Origin: Sphingomonadaceae bacterium PASS1
GTDB taxonomy: Bacteria; Pseudomonadota; Alphaproteobacteria; Sphingomonadales; Sphingomonadaceae
Length of the DNA: 64,000 nt
NCBI GenBank assembly: GCA_002255985.1
Contig: NKIR01000001.1
Location: forward strand, 676,914-740,913
Direction: 5' to 3'
Shown here: positions 9,557 through 17,968 of the stretch, piece by piece
Layout of the letters: every line of letters starts with the position of its first letter
Position numbering within the stretch: the stretch's first letter is position 1
The notes under the pieces: generated by a model
Databases searched by the model: none
What the model was told of the DNA's origin: nothing
Seen by the model: only the letters and a program-made list of their open reading frames with translations
Made by a program: the position numbers and the translations under genes

Positions 9557-10669
9557 TCAGACTATAACCGCCTGCCCGTTGATCCATTCATGGGTGCAGC
9601 CCAGCACGGCGGCGCTGTCATTCTCGTCCAACGCAGCAACGGTAACCCAGCCTTCGCGGCGCAATTTCGCGCCGATGGCAGCATCGGTGCCGAGCGGCAG
9701 GAAAAGGCGCTGCACGGTGCTTTCTTTGGCCAAGTCAATCAACGGGTCTGGATAAAGCGAGAAGCCAGTTGCGGCTTCAGATAGGCCATCCGCGCGGTCG
9801 ATATAATAAGTACCACCACGGCCGAGTGCCGCGCTATATCCTTTGGCGAAGATCGTGAAGCCAAACCAGCTTTGATATTCAAAGCCATGTCGTTCGGTTG
9901 GATCAAGCGTCACATTGGCACGACCAGCGACCGTTGCTGCGATACTTTCAAGCGCTTGGATTCGCGACGCAAGTGCACCGCCAGCGTCAATCGTACGCAA
10001 TTTTTCAACTGCCGTATCAAACGGGCCCGTAGCCGCGAGCAATGGCAGATATGCATCAGCACCCAACACGCTAAGGCCGCCAGCATCCTTCATATCGAGC
10101 TCGGAACGGACGGCATCGATTTTATCAGAAGCCAAAGGCAGCGCTTTTTCAGCAAGCCTTTCGACCAAGTCAGGGAGCGTAAAATCGATGGTGATGTCTT
10201 TAACACCCGCTGCCTCCAGCGCATCGATGGCGACGCCGACAATTTCGCACGCCGCAGCAACGCTGTCATTGCCGATCAATTCCGCGCCCAGCTGCGTCAA
10301 CTCACGCTCTGGTCGCAGTTGCTTTGCTTTCAGACGCAGCACCTGACCATGATAGCACAAGCGCAGCGGCCGAGGCGATTCCTGCATCCGCGTTGTCGCA
10401 ATGCGCCCGACCTGAACGGTTATATCGCCACGTAATGCGAGCGTGTGTCCGGAAACAGGGTCAGTAAAACGCAAATGCTGATTACGCGCCGCGCCGCCAC
10501 TGCGTTCAGCAAGCGCGCTTTCAAATTCGGCGATGGCTGGCGCCACTCTGGCATAGCCATAGCTTGTCAACACATCGATCATGGCACGCGACACCCGCGC
10601 CGCAACCTCCGCTTGGGGAGGAAGTCGGTCGCGGAAGCCTTCAGGCAGCAAGTCGGGCGGAATCTTCAT
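9557..10669 (-). CDS. hisZ: ATP phosphoribosyltransferase regulatory subunit
   Basis: A 370-residue protein related to the catalytic core of histidyl-tRNA synthetase but without the anticodon domain, as expected for HisZ. It forms a hetero-octamer with the short form of HisG and makes histidine feedback possible. HisRS-like features are LRGDITVQVGRIATTR (motif 2 region, near residue 75) and a C-terminal glycine-rich block, SAALGRGGTYYID, resembling motif 3. It starts 41 bases downstream of serA on the same strand. hisG is not in the window. The grouping with serA and purA is common in sphingomonads. Confidence 0.9.
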   Translation of the reverse strand: MKIPPDLLPEGFRDRLPPQAEVAARVSRAMIDVLTSYGYARVAPAIAEFESALAERSGGAARNQHLRFTDPVSGHTLALRGDITVQVGRIATTRMQESPRPLRLCYHGQVLRLKAKQLRPERELTQLGAELIGNDSVAAACEIVGVAIDALEAAGVKDITIDFTLPDLVERLAEKALPLASDKIDAVRSELDMKDAGGLSVLGADAYLPLLAATGPFDTAVEKLRTIDAGGALASRIQALESIAATVAGRANVTLDPTERHGFEYQSWFGFTIFAKGYSAALGRGGTYYIDRADGLSEAATGFSLYPDPLIDLAKESTVQRLFLPLGTDAAIGAKLRREGWVTVAALDENDSAAVLGCTHEWINGQAVIV

Positions 10670-10710
10670 GCGCGTTCTTTACGCGAAAAGTTCTCGCGGG
10701 GAAGCCCCGC

Positions 10711-12294
10711 TTAGAACTTAAGCGCCTTTACTGTCTTCACGCCAGGAAGCGAAGCCAACTGCTTAAGAACAGCCTCTGGAATCGCTGCATCCATCGACAG
10801 CAGCAGAACCGCCTCGCCACCTGCACTGCGGCGCCCCAAATGGAACGTGCCGATATTCAAGCCAGCTTCGCCCAATGTCGTACCGACACGGCCAATGAAA
10901 CCCGGTGCATCTTCGTTGACGATATACAGCATGCTGCCTTCGAGCTCAGCTTCAAGGCTGATACCGAAAATCTCGACAAGCCGCGCTTCGCTGTTGGCAA
11001 ACAATGTGCCTGCCACCGAGCGCGGGCCTTGCGCGGTGTTAACCGTGACGCGCACCAATGTGTGATATGCACCAGCCTTGTCATGACGGACTTCACGGAT
11101 ATCAAATCCACGCTCTTTTGCCAAAAACGGCGCATTGACCATGTTCACCGCGTCCGAAAAACGCCGCATGAAACCGGAAAGCACAGCTGCGGTAATTGGC
11201 TTGATATTCAATTCAGCTGCAGCGCCCTCAACCTCAATCGCGATATTATCCAAATTGTCATGTGCAAGCTGGCCAACCAGCGAACCCAGTTTTTGCGCCA
11301 AGGTCATATATGGCTTTAACTTGGGCGCTTCTTCGGCAGACAGGCTGGGCATGTTGAGCGCATTGGTCACGCCGCCATTGACGAGATAATCCGCCATCTG
11401 TTCAGCAACTTGAAGTGCAACATTGACCTGTGCTTCGTTGGTCGACGCGCCCAAATGCGGGGTGCAGATGAAGTTTGGCGTGCCAAACAAAGCAGATTCC
11501 TTGGCCGGCTCCGTTGCGAACACGTCAAGCGCAGCGCCGCCAACTTGGCCGCTGTCCAACGCTTCCTTCAACGCAACTTCATCGACCAAGCCACCGCGTG
11601 CGCAGTTAATGATGCGCACACCCTTTTTGGTTTTCGCCAGATTTTCTTTGGAGAGGATATTGCGCGTCTGATCGGTCAGCGGCGTGTGCAAGGTAATGAA
11701 ATCAGCCTTGGCCAGCAGCGTGTCCAAGTCCGCCTTTTCCACGCCCATTTCAATGGCGCGTTCCGCCGTCAGGAACGGGTCAAAGGCAACGACCTTCATA
11801 CGCAGGCCAAGCGCGCGGCTTGCGACGATGGAACCGATGTTCCCTGCGCCGATCAGGCCAAGCGTCTTGCCGGTGACTTCAATGCCCATGAAGCCGTTTT
11901 TCGGCCAGAGGCCAGCTTGTGTCTGCGCGTTTGCTTCTGGCAATTGGCGCGCCAATGCGAACATCAATGCTATCGCATGTTCCGCGGTGGTGATCGAATT
12001 GCCGAACGGGGTGTTCATGACGACAACGCCCTTTGCCGAAGCGTTCGGGATATCCACATTGTCGACGCCGATACCGGCACGGCCAATCACCTTCAGATTA
12101 TTGGCGGCGTCGAGGATGGCCTTCGTGACCTTGGTTGAGCTGCGAATGGCAAGGCCATCATAATCGCCGATGATGGCGGCGAGCTCTTCAGGGCTTTTGT
12201 CGGTAATGACATCAACGTCACAGCCGCGTTCTGCGAAAATCTTCGCTGCGTTGGGATCCATTTTGTCGGAGATAAGTACGCGTGGTTTGGTCAT
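10711..12294 (-). CDS. serA: D-3-phosphoglycerate dehydrogenase
   Basis: First enzyme of phosphorylated serine synthesis, oxidising 3-phosphoglycerate with NAD. It is 527 residues, the long form. Domains in order are a split substrate domain, a Rossmann domain with GLIGAGNIGSIVASRA (about residue 145-160), INCARGGLVDE and CTPHLGASTNEAQ carrying the catalytic residues, an intervening domain from about 320, and a C-terminal ACT domain ending LPGVKTVKALKF. The ACT domain usually gives serine feedback. It lies 128 bases downstream of serC, with a repeat element in the gap, and 41 bases upstream of hisZ. Confidence 0.97.
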   Translation of the reverse strand: MTKPRVLISDKMDPNAAKIFAERGCDVDVITDKSPEELAAIIGDYDGLAIRSSTKVTKAILDAANNLKVIGRAGIGVDNVDIPNASAKGVVVMNTPFGNSITTAEHAIALMFALARQLPEANAQTQAGLWPKNGFMGIEVTGKTLGLIGAGNIGSIVASRALGLRMKVVAFDPFLTAERAIEMGVEKADLDTLLAKADFITLHTPLTDQTRNILSKENLAKTKKGVRIINCARGGLVDEVALKEALDSGQVGGAALDVFATEPAKESALFGTPNFICTPHLGASTNEAQVNVALQVAEQMADYLVNGGVTNALNMPSLSAEEAPKLKPYMTLAQKLGSLVGQLAHDNLDNIAIEVEGAAAELNIKPITAAVLSGFMRRFSDAVNMVNAPFLAKERGFDIREVRHDKAGAYHTLVRVTVNTAQGPRSVAGTLFANSEARLVEIFGISLEAELEGSMLYIVNEDAPGFIGRVGTTLGEAGLNIGTFHLGRRSAGGEAVLLLSMDAAIPEAVLKQLASLPGVKTVKALKF

Positions 12295-12319
12295 TTTGAA
12301 ATTCCTATATGTCTTTCGT

Positions 12320-12412
12320 CGTCATCCCGACTTGATCGGGGATCCATGGACTGAAATGTCGGCTTGCGCGGGTATGTGCGTTCACGGATTCCCGCATGCG
12401 CGGGAATGGCAC
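12320..12412. repeat. Intergenic palindromic element (REP-like, two hairpins) between serC and serA
   Basis: CGTCATCCCGACTTGATCGGGGATCCATGG begins the element (12320 on) and TTCCCGC-ATGC-GCGGGAA (12389-12406) is a perfect 7-bp hairpin near its end. The first half forms CCCGA-CTTGA-TCGGG. This composition resembles palindromic repeats scattered through alphaproteobacterial intergenic regions. Only one copy of this type is in the window. It sits inside the serC-serA transcription unit and may act as an mRNA stabilising or partial termination structure. Confidence 0.6.
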
Positions 12413-12422
12413 GGGTGGGATT

Positions 12423-13547
12423 TTAAGCTTTGGCTTTCTCGTAAGCCCAATCGAGCCAAGGGCCGAGCGCTTCAACATCTGCCGTATCGACAGTGGCACC
12501 GCACCAAATACGAAGGCCCGGAGGGGCGTCGCGATATCCGGCGACGTCGTAAGCCGCATCTTCCGCCTCGAGCAGTGACGCCATTTTTTTAATCATGGCT
12601 TCGTCAGCGCCCTCAACGGTCAGGCACACGGATGTCGTCGACCGAATAGCAGGGTCAGTGGCGAGAAAGCCGAGATAGTCACGTGCCTCAACGATTTTTG
12701 CAAGCGCAGCGGCATTGGCGTTGCTGCGGCCCATAAGGCCCTGCAAACCACCAACCGTTTTCGCCCATTCGAGCGCGAAGATCACATCTTCCACCGCAAG
12801 CATCGATGGCGTGTTAATGGTCTCACCCTTGAAAATGCCTTCGGCGAGTGCGCCTTTCGACATCAAGCGGAAAACTTTTGGAAGCGGCCAAGCAGGGGTG
12901 TAATTTTCAAGCCGTTCAACAGCGCGCGGTCCGAGAATGAGAACGCCATGCGCCCCTTCACCGCCGAGCACTTTTTGCCAGCTGAACGTTGTGACATCCA
13001 GCTTGTCCCATGGCATATCATAGGCGAACACCGCCGACGTCGCATCGTTGAAGGTCAGGCCTTCACGGTCGTCGGCAATCCAGCCGCCATTTGGAACGCG
13101 CGCACCTGAAGTGGTGCCGTTCCATGTGAAAACCACGTCATTGGAAAAATCTACCGCGCTCAGGTCAGGAATTTCGCCATAGGGCGCATTCATGACGGTC
13201 GCATTCAGCTTGAGCTGCTTGTTGACGTCTGTAACCCAGCCCTCACCAAAGCTTTCCCACGCCATCATTGTTACAGGGCGTGCACCAAGCATGGTCCACA
13301 TCGCCATTTCGATTGCGCCGGTATCCGAACCGGGGACAATGCCAATGCGATGCGTGTCAGGGACCTGAAGCACTTCGCGCATCAGATCGATCGCCAGTTG
13401 AAGGCGCGATTTACCGATTTTCGCACGATGCGAACGGCCAAGAGATTCGGTTTGAAGTTTTTCGGGACTCCAGCCTGGCGGTTTCGCGCAGGGACCAGAG
13501 GAAAAATACGGACGCGCCGGTTTAATGGCGGGGGGTACTATAGTCAT
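12423..13547 (-). CDS. serC: Phosphoserine aminotransferase
   Basis: PLP enzyme that converts 3-phosphohydroxypyruvate and glutamate to phosphoserine. The 374-residue product from ATG 13547 is chosen over an upstream start at 13631 because AAGGAG lies 7 bases upstream and the protein then begins like alphaproteobacterial SerC (RPYFSSGPCAKPPGW). FSWQKVLGGEGAHG holds the PLP lysine near residue 190-200; GIVPGSDTGAIEMAMW lies near residue 70. It belongs to the short alphaproteobacterial SerC subgroup of the class V aminotransferases. It is first in the serC-serA-hisZ-purA run and is preceded by a structured leader candidate. Confidence 0.95.
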   Translation of the reverse strand: MTIVPPAIKPARPYFSSGPCAKPPGWSPEKLQTESLGRSHRAKIGKSRLQLAIDLMREVLQVPDTHRIGIVPGSDTGAIEMAMWTMLGARPVTMMAWESFGEGWVTDVNKQLKLNATVMNAPYGEIPDLSAVDFSNDVVFTWNGTTSGARVPNGGWIADDREGLTFNDATSAVFAYDMPWDKLDVTTFSWQKVLGGEGAHGVLILGPRAVERLENYTPAWPLPKVFRLMSKGALAEGIFKGETINTPSMLAVEDVIFALEWAKTVGGLQGLMGRSNANAAALAKIVEARDYLGFLATDPAIRSTTSVCLTVEGADEAMIKKMASLLEAEDAAYDVAGYRDAPPGLRIWCGATVDTADVEALGPWLDWAYEKAKA

Positions 13548-13551
13548 GTAA

Positions 13552-13598
13552 GCTTCTCCTTGCAGAGAGCAGCGCGGCGTTGGGACCGCGTGGCCCGG
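13552..13598 (-). ncRNA. Candidate serC leader RNA (serC-motif-like, two hairpins)
   Basis: Between the predicted transcription start and the serC ATG, the minus strand can form CGCGG-TCCCAACG-CCGCG (13590-13573) followed at once by GCT-G-CTC-TCTGCAAG-GAG-A-AGC (13573-13552). The second stem buries part of the AAGGAG ribosome site. A conserved RNA motif upstream of alphaproteobacterial serC genes is described in the literature and has this general plan. Assignment here is by position and shape only, not by a covariance model. Confidence 0.42.
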
Positions 13599-13603
13599 AG
13601 CCG

Positions 13604-13631
13604 CGTTTAGGCGCAACCCCAGCTTTGTCAA
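13604..13631 (-). promoter_or_regulatory. Candidate serC promoter
   Basis: A perfect -35 hexamer TTGACA (13631-13626) is followed after 16 bases by TAAACG (13609-13604) within CCTAAACG, which resembles sphingomonad -10 regions. A second TTGACA lies 17 bases further upstream (13654-13649). The predicted transcript starts near 13597. Confidence 0.45.
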
Positions 13632-13650
13632 CGACTATCGTAAAATGCTG

Positions 13651-13971
13651 TCAATAACCCGTCTTACGAAACAAAACTTCACCGCGGCGACCAACGTATA
13701 ATTTCTCAAGCGTTACAGGGTGGAAATAGGCTTCGACACGGTCGCCTTCTGGCGTTGTGCCGTAAACTTCATAACAACCACCATCGACCTTTGACTTGCG
13801 TACGGTCCAGCCTTCTTTGGTGAGCTTATCCGTAAGTGCCTTTTCGCTTTTCCAACCTGAAACCGGTCCTGCCTTACAGGTGATAACGCCGGTTGCCGAT
13901 GCAGGCACCGATGCGAAACCAAATGCTGTCACTGCGGCCAGTGAAAGTGAAGTCAATAAACGCATATTCAT
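13651..13971 (-). CDS. Small secreted PepSY-like protein
   Basis: A 106-residue protein with a clear signal peptide (MNMRLLTSLSLAAVTAFGFASVPASA, cleavage near residue 26-27). The mature part has two cysteines, and GCYEVYGTTPEGDRVEAYFHP matches the pattern of PepSY domains, which occur in periplasmic proteins next to reductases and peptidases. Its ATG overlaps the stop of the upstream ferric-reductase-like gene in an ATGA arrangement, so the two are translationally coupled. It probably acts in the periplasm with that membrane protein. The exact function is not known. Confidence 0.7.
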   Translation of the reverse strand: MNMRLLTSLSLAAVTAFGFASVPASATGVITCKAGPVSGWKSEKALTDKLTKEGWTVRKSKVDGGCYEVYGTTPEGDRVEAYFHPVTLEKLYVGRRGEVLFRKTGY

Positions 13972-14555
13972 GCTCCTTTAAATGCAGATTTACGGGGAAG
14001 AAAAAAGCGTGCCGTCACGAGCAAGGCCAGTGGGGCGAAATGAACGAGCGCGGGGCCTAGATTGTTGTGGATGAATATCCAGTGCACCAGAACAAGCAGT
14101 GCAGCCGGATATACAAGGCGTTGCAGCCGCTTCCATCCCGCTTTCATCGCGCGCATCGATGCATCATTACTGGTCAGCGCGAGCGGGATAAACAGCAGCA
14201 TTGCCGCCCATCCCGTCCAGATACCCAGCGCCAGAAACTCGGCGATAATGTCGTCGATATTGCCCATGTCGATGAGGTAGAAAGCAAGATGGAGCACAGC
14301 ATAAGCGAACGCTGCGACGCCCAGCGCACGGCGACGCTGGATCAACCAGCTGAGCCACGGGCGTGGCCCCAGCAATGACAACAACGGACTTAAAATCATC
14401 GCGACAATCATAAAACGCGCCGACCATTCACCTGTTGGATGCAGCATATCCATCGCGATGCGGTCACCAACATAAAAGCTGCGCAGCAGCAATATCGCTG
14501 GCAAAGACAGCAATATCCAAAACATCGGCTTCTTATTAAGAATGATTCGCAACAT
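13968..14555 (-). CDS. Ferric-reductase-like transmembrane protein (MsrQ/YedZ-like heme-binding subunit)
   Basis: Predicted integral membrane protein of about 195 residues with six hydrophobic segments, in the ferric reductase-like transmembrane superfamily. Histidines suited to heme coordination lie in helices: AYAVLHLAFYL and LLVLVHWIFIHNNLGP. RPWLSWLIQRRRALGVAAFAYAVLH is typical of the YedZ/MsrQ group, which passes quinol electrons to a periplasmic partner. No MsrP-type molybdoenzyme is adjacent; instead the coupled downstream gene codes for a secreted PepSY protein. An earlier in-frame ATG at 14576 is also possible, and neither start has a strong ribosome site. Confidence 0.7.
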   Translation of the reverse strand: MLRIILNKKPMFWILLSLPAILLLRSFYVGDRIAMDMLHPTGEWSARFMIVAMILSPLLSLLGPRPWLSWLIQRRRALGVAAFAYAVLHLAFYLIDMGNIDDIIAEFLALGIWTGWAAMLLFIPLALTSNDASMRAMKAGWKRLQRLVYPAALLVLVHWIFIHNNLGPALVHFAPLALLVTARFFLPRKSAFKGA

Positions 14556-14677
14556 GCATTCGCGATAATCGCGCACGCGAGGGTGCGCAACGCAGAAATT
14601 GTATCAATTTCCCCAGCCTTGCCATGATACCGTGTCCGCTTGGTCGATTTGGGGCTGCACGCCGGTGAGATTTCGCT

Positions 14678-15343
14678 ATGATATGCGATATGGCCGTCGT
14701 TACTGCTCCAAGATTGCTGCTTGTCGCGAGCGCGCTGCTTTTGGCGTCTTGCGGGGGACGCGAGGCACCGACACGCACGGATGCAAACGCAACAACGGAA
14801 AATGCGCGGCAGTGCATGGCAAGTTTGAAAGAAAAGTCAGTCCGCTTTGCCGGTTTGCCGAACAAGAGTTTTGATGGCGGGTGCCGCACGATCGACACGG
14901 TCAAACTCATGGATTTTGGTACGCCGACCACCAATCTGGGGGCAATGACCTGCCCGTTGGCGGCCAACTTCACCGATTGGGCCCGCTACGCCGTTCGTCC
15001 GGCAGCTAAGCAGTATCTGGGCGCTGATGTCGTCCGCATCGAAACAATGGGCACGTTCAATTGCCGTAACATCTATGGGGGACGTTCAGGCAAGTTATCC
15101 GAACATGCCTTTGCCAATGCCGTCGATGTCTCGGCGTTCGTTTTGCGCGATGGCCGCCGCGTTTCAGTGCTCTCGGGCTGGAACCGATCAAGCGAAGAAC
15201 GCGCTTTCCTGCGCCGCCTGCACCAATCCGCCTGCAAACGGTTCGGCACGGTACTTGGCCCCGATTATAACGCTGCGCATGCCAACCATTTCCACTTGGA
15301 TATGGCCCGATCGATGCGCAACGGCACATCCTTTTGCCGATGA
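14678..15343 (+). CDS. Extensin-family lipoprotein (Extensin_C / M15-like peptidase fold)
   Basis: A 221-residue predicted lipoprotein. A hydrophobic leader ends in the lipobox LLASC with Cys25. The C-terminal domain has the extensin family motifs SEHAFANAVDVSAF (about residue 143-156) and AHANHFHLDM (near 203), whose His and Asp residues match the zinc-binding pattern of D-Ala-D-Ala carboxypeptidase-like M15 proteins. It is probably attached to a membrane in the envelope and acts on or binds peptidoglycan. Four further cysteines may form disulfides. An alternative start is the ATG at 14690. It is followed after 40 bases by the LOG-like gene. Confidence 0.75.
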   Translation: MICDMAVVTAPRLLLVASALLLASCGGREAPTRTDANATTENARQCMASLKEKSVRFAGLPNKSFDGGCRTIDTVKLMDFGTPTTNLGAMTCPLAANFTDWARYAVRPAAKQYLGADVVRIETMGTFNCRNIYGGRSGKLSEHAFANAVDVSAFVLRDGRRVSVLSGWNRSSEERAFLRRLHQSACKRFGTVLGPDYNAAHANHFHLDMARSMRNGTSFCR

Positions 15344-15383
15344 GGGGTGGCAGAACACGTCCTTGCACCCTATATGCAGGGTA

Positions 15384-16250
15384 ATGACAGATACAAAAAT
15401 TAACGATCGCCGTTTCTACAAAGCCCAACAAGAAGCGGACTTTGCCCAAAAGCAACTCTCCACCCCCCAAACGCAAAGCAAGTCTTACCGGCTCGCATTT
15501 CAGGACACCGACTTTTTGCTGCGTGAGGATTTGCGCCCCGTCCGTTTCCAGCTGGAACTGGTCAAAACCGAAATGTTGCTGGACGAAGCGAACATCGGAT
15601 CCATGTTGGTGATCTACGGCTCTGCGCGTATTCCCGAAGCTGATGGGTCAGACGCCTTAATCGCGGCTGCAACCGACGAGCGGTCGAAAATCATCGCCGA
15701 ACGCATGAAAGAAAAGTCGCGTTTCTATGAAGAAGCCCGTCACCTCGCGCAGCTGGCAGGACAGGCCAATGTGACAGACGAAGAAGGTCGACGCCACTTC
15801 GTCGTATGTTCGGGCGGTGGCCCATCCATCATGGAAGCCGCCAACCGCGGCGCGCATGACGTAGGCGCGGAATCAGTTGGCCTAAATATCGTGCTCCCGC
15901 ATGAACAGGCACCAAATCTGTTTGTGACGCCGCGATTGAGTTTCCAGTTCCACTATTTCGCGTTGCGCAAAATGCACTTCTTGCTGCGCGCACGTGCCGT
16001 AGCGGTGTTCCCCGGTGGCTTTGGTACGTTCGACGAATTTTTCGAACTGCTCACGCTTGTCCAAACCGGTAAGATCAAGAAGATGCCGATTCTGCTCTTT
16101 GGTCGCGCATTCTGGAACCGTGTTGTGAATTTTGAGGAGCTTATGCTCGAGGGCGTCATCAGCCCACGTGATCTGGAACTCTTCCAGTTTGTAGAAACCG
16201 CAGAAGAAGCATGGAATGCTATCTGCGATTTCTACGAAGTCTCAAACTGA
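15384..16250 (+). CDS. LOG-family / TIGR00730-like Rossmann-fold protein
   Basis: A 288-residue cytosolic protein. The reading frame is open further upstream, but ATG 15384 fits best: it is the first start after the extensin gene and leaves the expected family length. The core contains LVIYGSARIPE, FVVCSGGGPSIMEAANRGA and the family signature PGGFGTFDEFFELLT (about residue 208-222). Relatives hydrolyse nucleoside 5'-monophosphates to base and ribose phosphate (cytokinin-activating LOG enzymes) or were misnamed lysine decarboxylases. The N-terminal 75 residues are charged and specific to this larger subgroup. A second, smaller LOG protein lies in the crt cluster at 55044. Confidence 0.78.
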   Translation: MTDTKINDRRFYKAQQEADFAQKQLSTPQTQSKSYRLAFQDTDFLLREDLRPVRFQLELVKTEMLLDEANIGSMLVIYGSARIPEADGSDALIAAATDERSKIIAERMKEKSRFYEEARHLAQLAGQANVTDEEGRRHFVVCSGGGPSIMEAANRGAHDVGAESVGLNIVLPHEQAPNLFVTPRLSFQFHYFALRKMHFLLRARAVAVFPGGFGTFDEFFELLTLVQTGKIKKMPILLFGRAFWNRVVNFEELMLEGVISPRDLELFQFVETAEEAWNAICDFYEVSN

Positions 16251-16260
16251 CTTAAACTGA

Positions 16261-16881
16261 TTACTTTGCAGCGGGTGCCGGCGCGGCGGCATCAGCCGCT
16301 GGCGCCGCTGTTGCTTCACCGGTTGCTGCATCAGCCGCAGGTGCTGCGGCGTCGGCTGCTGGTGGCGGTGGCAACGGCAGGTTTGAACCCTGCGAATTGA
16401 GATACGCGATCAAGTTTGCGCGCTCCTCGGGGTTACCCAAGCCAGCGAAAGTCATCTTTGTGCCGGGCGCATATTTCTTAGGGTTGGCCAGCCACTTGTC
16501 CATGCCTTCAAAGTCCCAGTTGCCGGGAACACTTTTCAGCGCATCCGAATAGGAAAAGCCTGCAACATGGCCGTGCGGTTTACCCAACGCAGCCCAAAGA
16601 TTTGGACCAATTCCATTTGGTCCACCTTGCGCAACGGTATGGCAAGCTGCGCATTTTTTGAAAACCGCTTCGCCCTTTGCAACATCAGTAGTGGCAAGCA
16701 ATGTTGCAATCGGCACAGCCGCAGCAGCACCAGCTTCGCCGCCAGCTTCAGCTGCAACAGCAAAACCTTCTTTTTCTGGAGCTTCACCGTGGAAGTACAT
16801 GCCCGAGACGATGCTTAGCCCTAGCGCGACGATGCCGCCTGCCAAAACCCAGCCTGCAATTGTGTTACTACGATCATCCAT
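16261..16881 (-). CDS. Membrane-anchored class I cytochrome c (c550/CycM-like)
   Basis: A 206-residue electron carrier of the periplasmic side of the inner membrane. Residues 9-30 form an uncleaved N-terminal anchor. An Ala/Gly-rich linker leads to one heme c site, CAACH at 77-81, followed by GGPNGIGPNLW, and Met143 in APGTKMTFAG is the likely sixth ligand. The domain resembles CycM, which links the bc1 complex and cytochrome c oxidase in alphaproteobacteria. The last about 38 residues are an Ala/Pro/Asp low-complexity tail, not part of the fold. It is divergent from pheA. Confidence 0.85.
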   Translation of the reverse strand: MDDRSNTIAGWVLAGGIVALGLSIVSGMYFHGEAPEKEGFAVAAEAGGEAGAAAAVPIATLLATTDVAKGEAVFKKCAACHTVAQGGPNGIGPNLWAALGKPHGHVAGFSYSDALKSVPGNWDFEGMDKWLANPKKYAPGTKMTFAGLGNPEERANLIAYLNSQGSNLPLPPPPAADAAAPAADAATGEATAAPAADAAAPAPAAK

Positions 16882-16989
16882 TGGTTATCAGCCCTGAAGT
16901 GCGGTTTTAAGACGGCGTCGGTCTGACAGCCGGATTCTCACGCCCCTCTAATAGCGTCGGTAAGGCCGTGCAAGTGCCCAATTCCAGAC

Positions 16990-17018
16990 TTGCCGGATAA
17001 GTTTGGCTATCCTATCGC
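16990..17018 (+). promoter_or_regulatory. Candidate pheA promoter
   Basis: TTGCCG (16990-16995) and TATCGC (17013-17018) are 17 bases apart. A start near 17025 would put transcription almost on the ATG at 17028, so the message would be leaderless or begin translation at the second ATG (17070). Confidence 0.28.
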
Positions 17019-17027
17019 GATTGCCAT

Positions 17028-17921
17028 ATGAACAGTTACCCCGCACCCGCACTCGCTCTTGTCAGAACCATGACTTTAGCTGCGAATGAACAGCCTGCAA
17101 AAGCGATTGCCTTTCAAGGTGCGCCCGGCGCAAATTCCCATCTGGCCGCGTTGGAATATGATGCGGGTTGCTTGCCCCTGCCCTGTTTCTCGTTCGAAGA
17201 TGCCATTGACGCCGTGAAGGACGGGTCTGCGGCAAGGGCGATTATTCCAATTGAGAATTCATTGCACGGTCGCGTGGCCGACATCCATTTTCTTCTGCCG
17301 GAATCTGGCCTTAGCATCATCGCCGAACATTTTATGCCGATCCGCCACTGCTTGATGGCGAAATCCGCCGATACGGAATTGAAAACAGCCATGAGCCACC
17401 CGCAAGCACTTGGCCAATGCCGCCATTATCTGCGTTCGCACGGGATCATTCCCGTCGCTTGTGCAGACACGGCAGCTGCGGCGGCTTTTGTTGCCGCCAA
17501 TGATGACGCTTCGGCTGCAGCCATAGCGCCGCCAATTGCCGCCGAACTTTATGGTCTAGTCCCAATCAACGACGGTGTTCAGGACGATGCGAGCAACACG
17601 ACGCGGTTTGTCGTATTATCACGTGAACCCGTTAGCAACACCGGAGTGACAAGCACGTTGATGACGACGCTCATCTTTGAAGTGAAGAATGTCCCTGCAG
17701 CCCTTTATAAGGCGATGGGCGGATTTGCGACCAATGGCGTCAACATGACGAAGCTGGAAAGCTACCAAAACGGCGCAAGCTTTGCCGCAACCGAATTTTT
17801 TGCGGATATCGAAGGCGCGCCGGGCGACCCCGCTGTTGACCGGGCGTTGGATGAGCTGCGGTTTCATTGCAACTCGGTTCGACTGCTCGGTACATATGTG
17901 CAAACCCGCAACCGGGGCTGA
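17028..17921 (+). CDS. pheA: Prephenate dehydratase
   Basis: Converts prephenate to phenylpyruvate in phenylalanine synthesis. It is 297 residues, monofunctional with no chorismate mutase domain. The catalytic domain starts with IAFQGAPGANSHLAAL and includes IPIENSLHGRVADIHFLL and the NTTRFVVLSR motif with the conserved TRF threonine (about residue 194-203). A C-terminal ACT domain follows, with LYKAMGGFATNGVNMTKLESYQ, the site of phenylalanine feedback. The start could be ATG 17028 or ATG 17070; neither has a clear ribosome site, and the second begins right before the conserved domain. Confidence 0.93.
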   Translation: MNSYPAPALALVRTMTLAANEQPAKAIAFQGAPGANSHLAALEYDAGCLPLPCFSFEDAIDAVKDGSAARAIIPIENSLHGRVADIHFLLPESGLSIIAEHFMPIRHCLMAKSADTELKTAMSHPQALGQCRHYLRSHGIIPVACADTAAAAAFVAANDDASAAAIAPPIAAELYGLVPINDGVQDDASNTTRFVVLSREPVSNTGVTSTLMTTLIFEVKNVPAALYKAMGGFATNGVNMTKLESYQNGASFAATEFFADIEGAPGDPAVDRALDELRFHCNSVRLLGTYVQTRNRG

Positions 17922-17968
17922 GCGTACCTAACCGCCCAGCCCGCCGTTGCGGGTATTGCGATCCCTTT

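Noticed and set aside
15384-16250. Lysine decarboxylase assignment for the LOG-like protein
   Set aside because: That name came from an old family label; the PGGFGT motif and Rossmann fold match LOG-type nucleotide hydrolases, and PLP features are absent.
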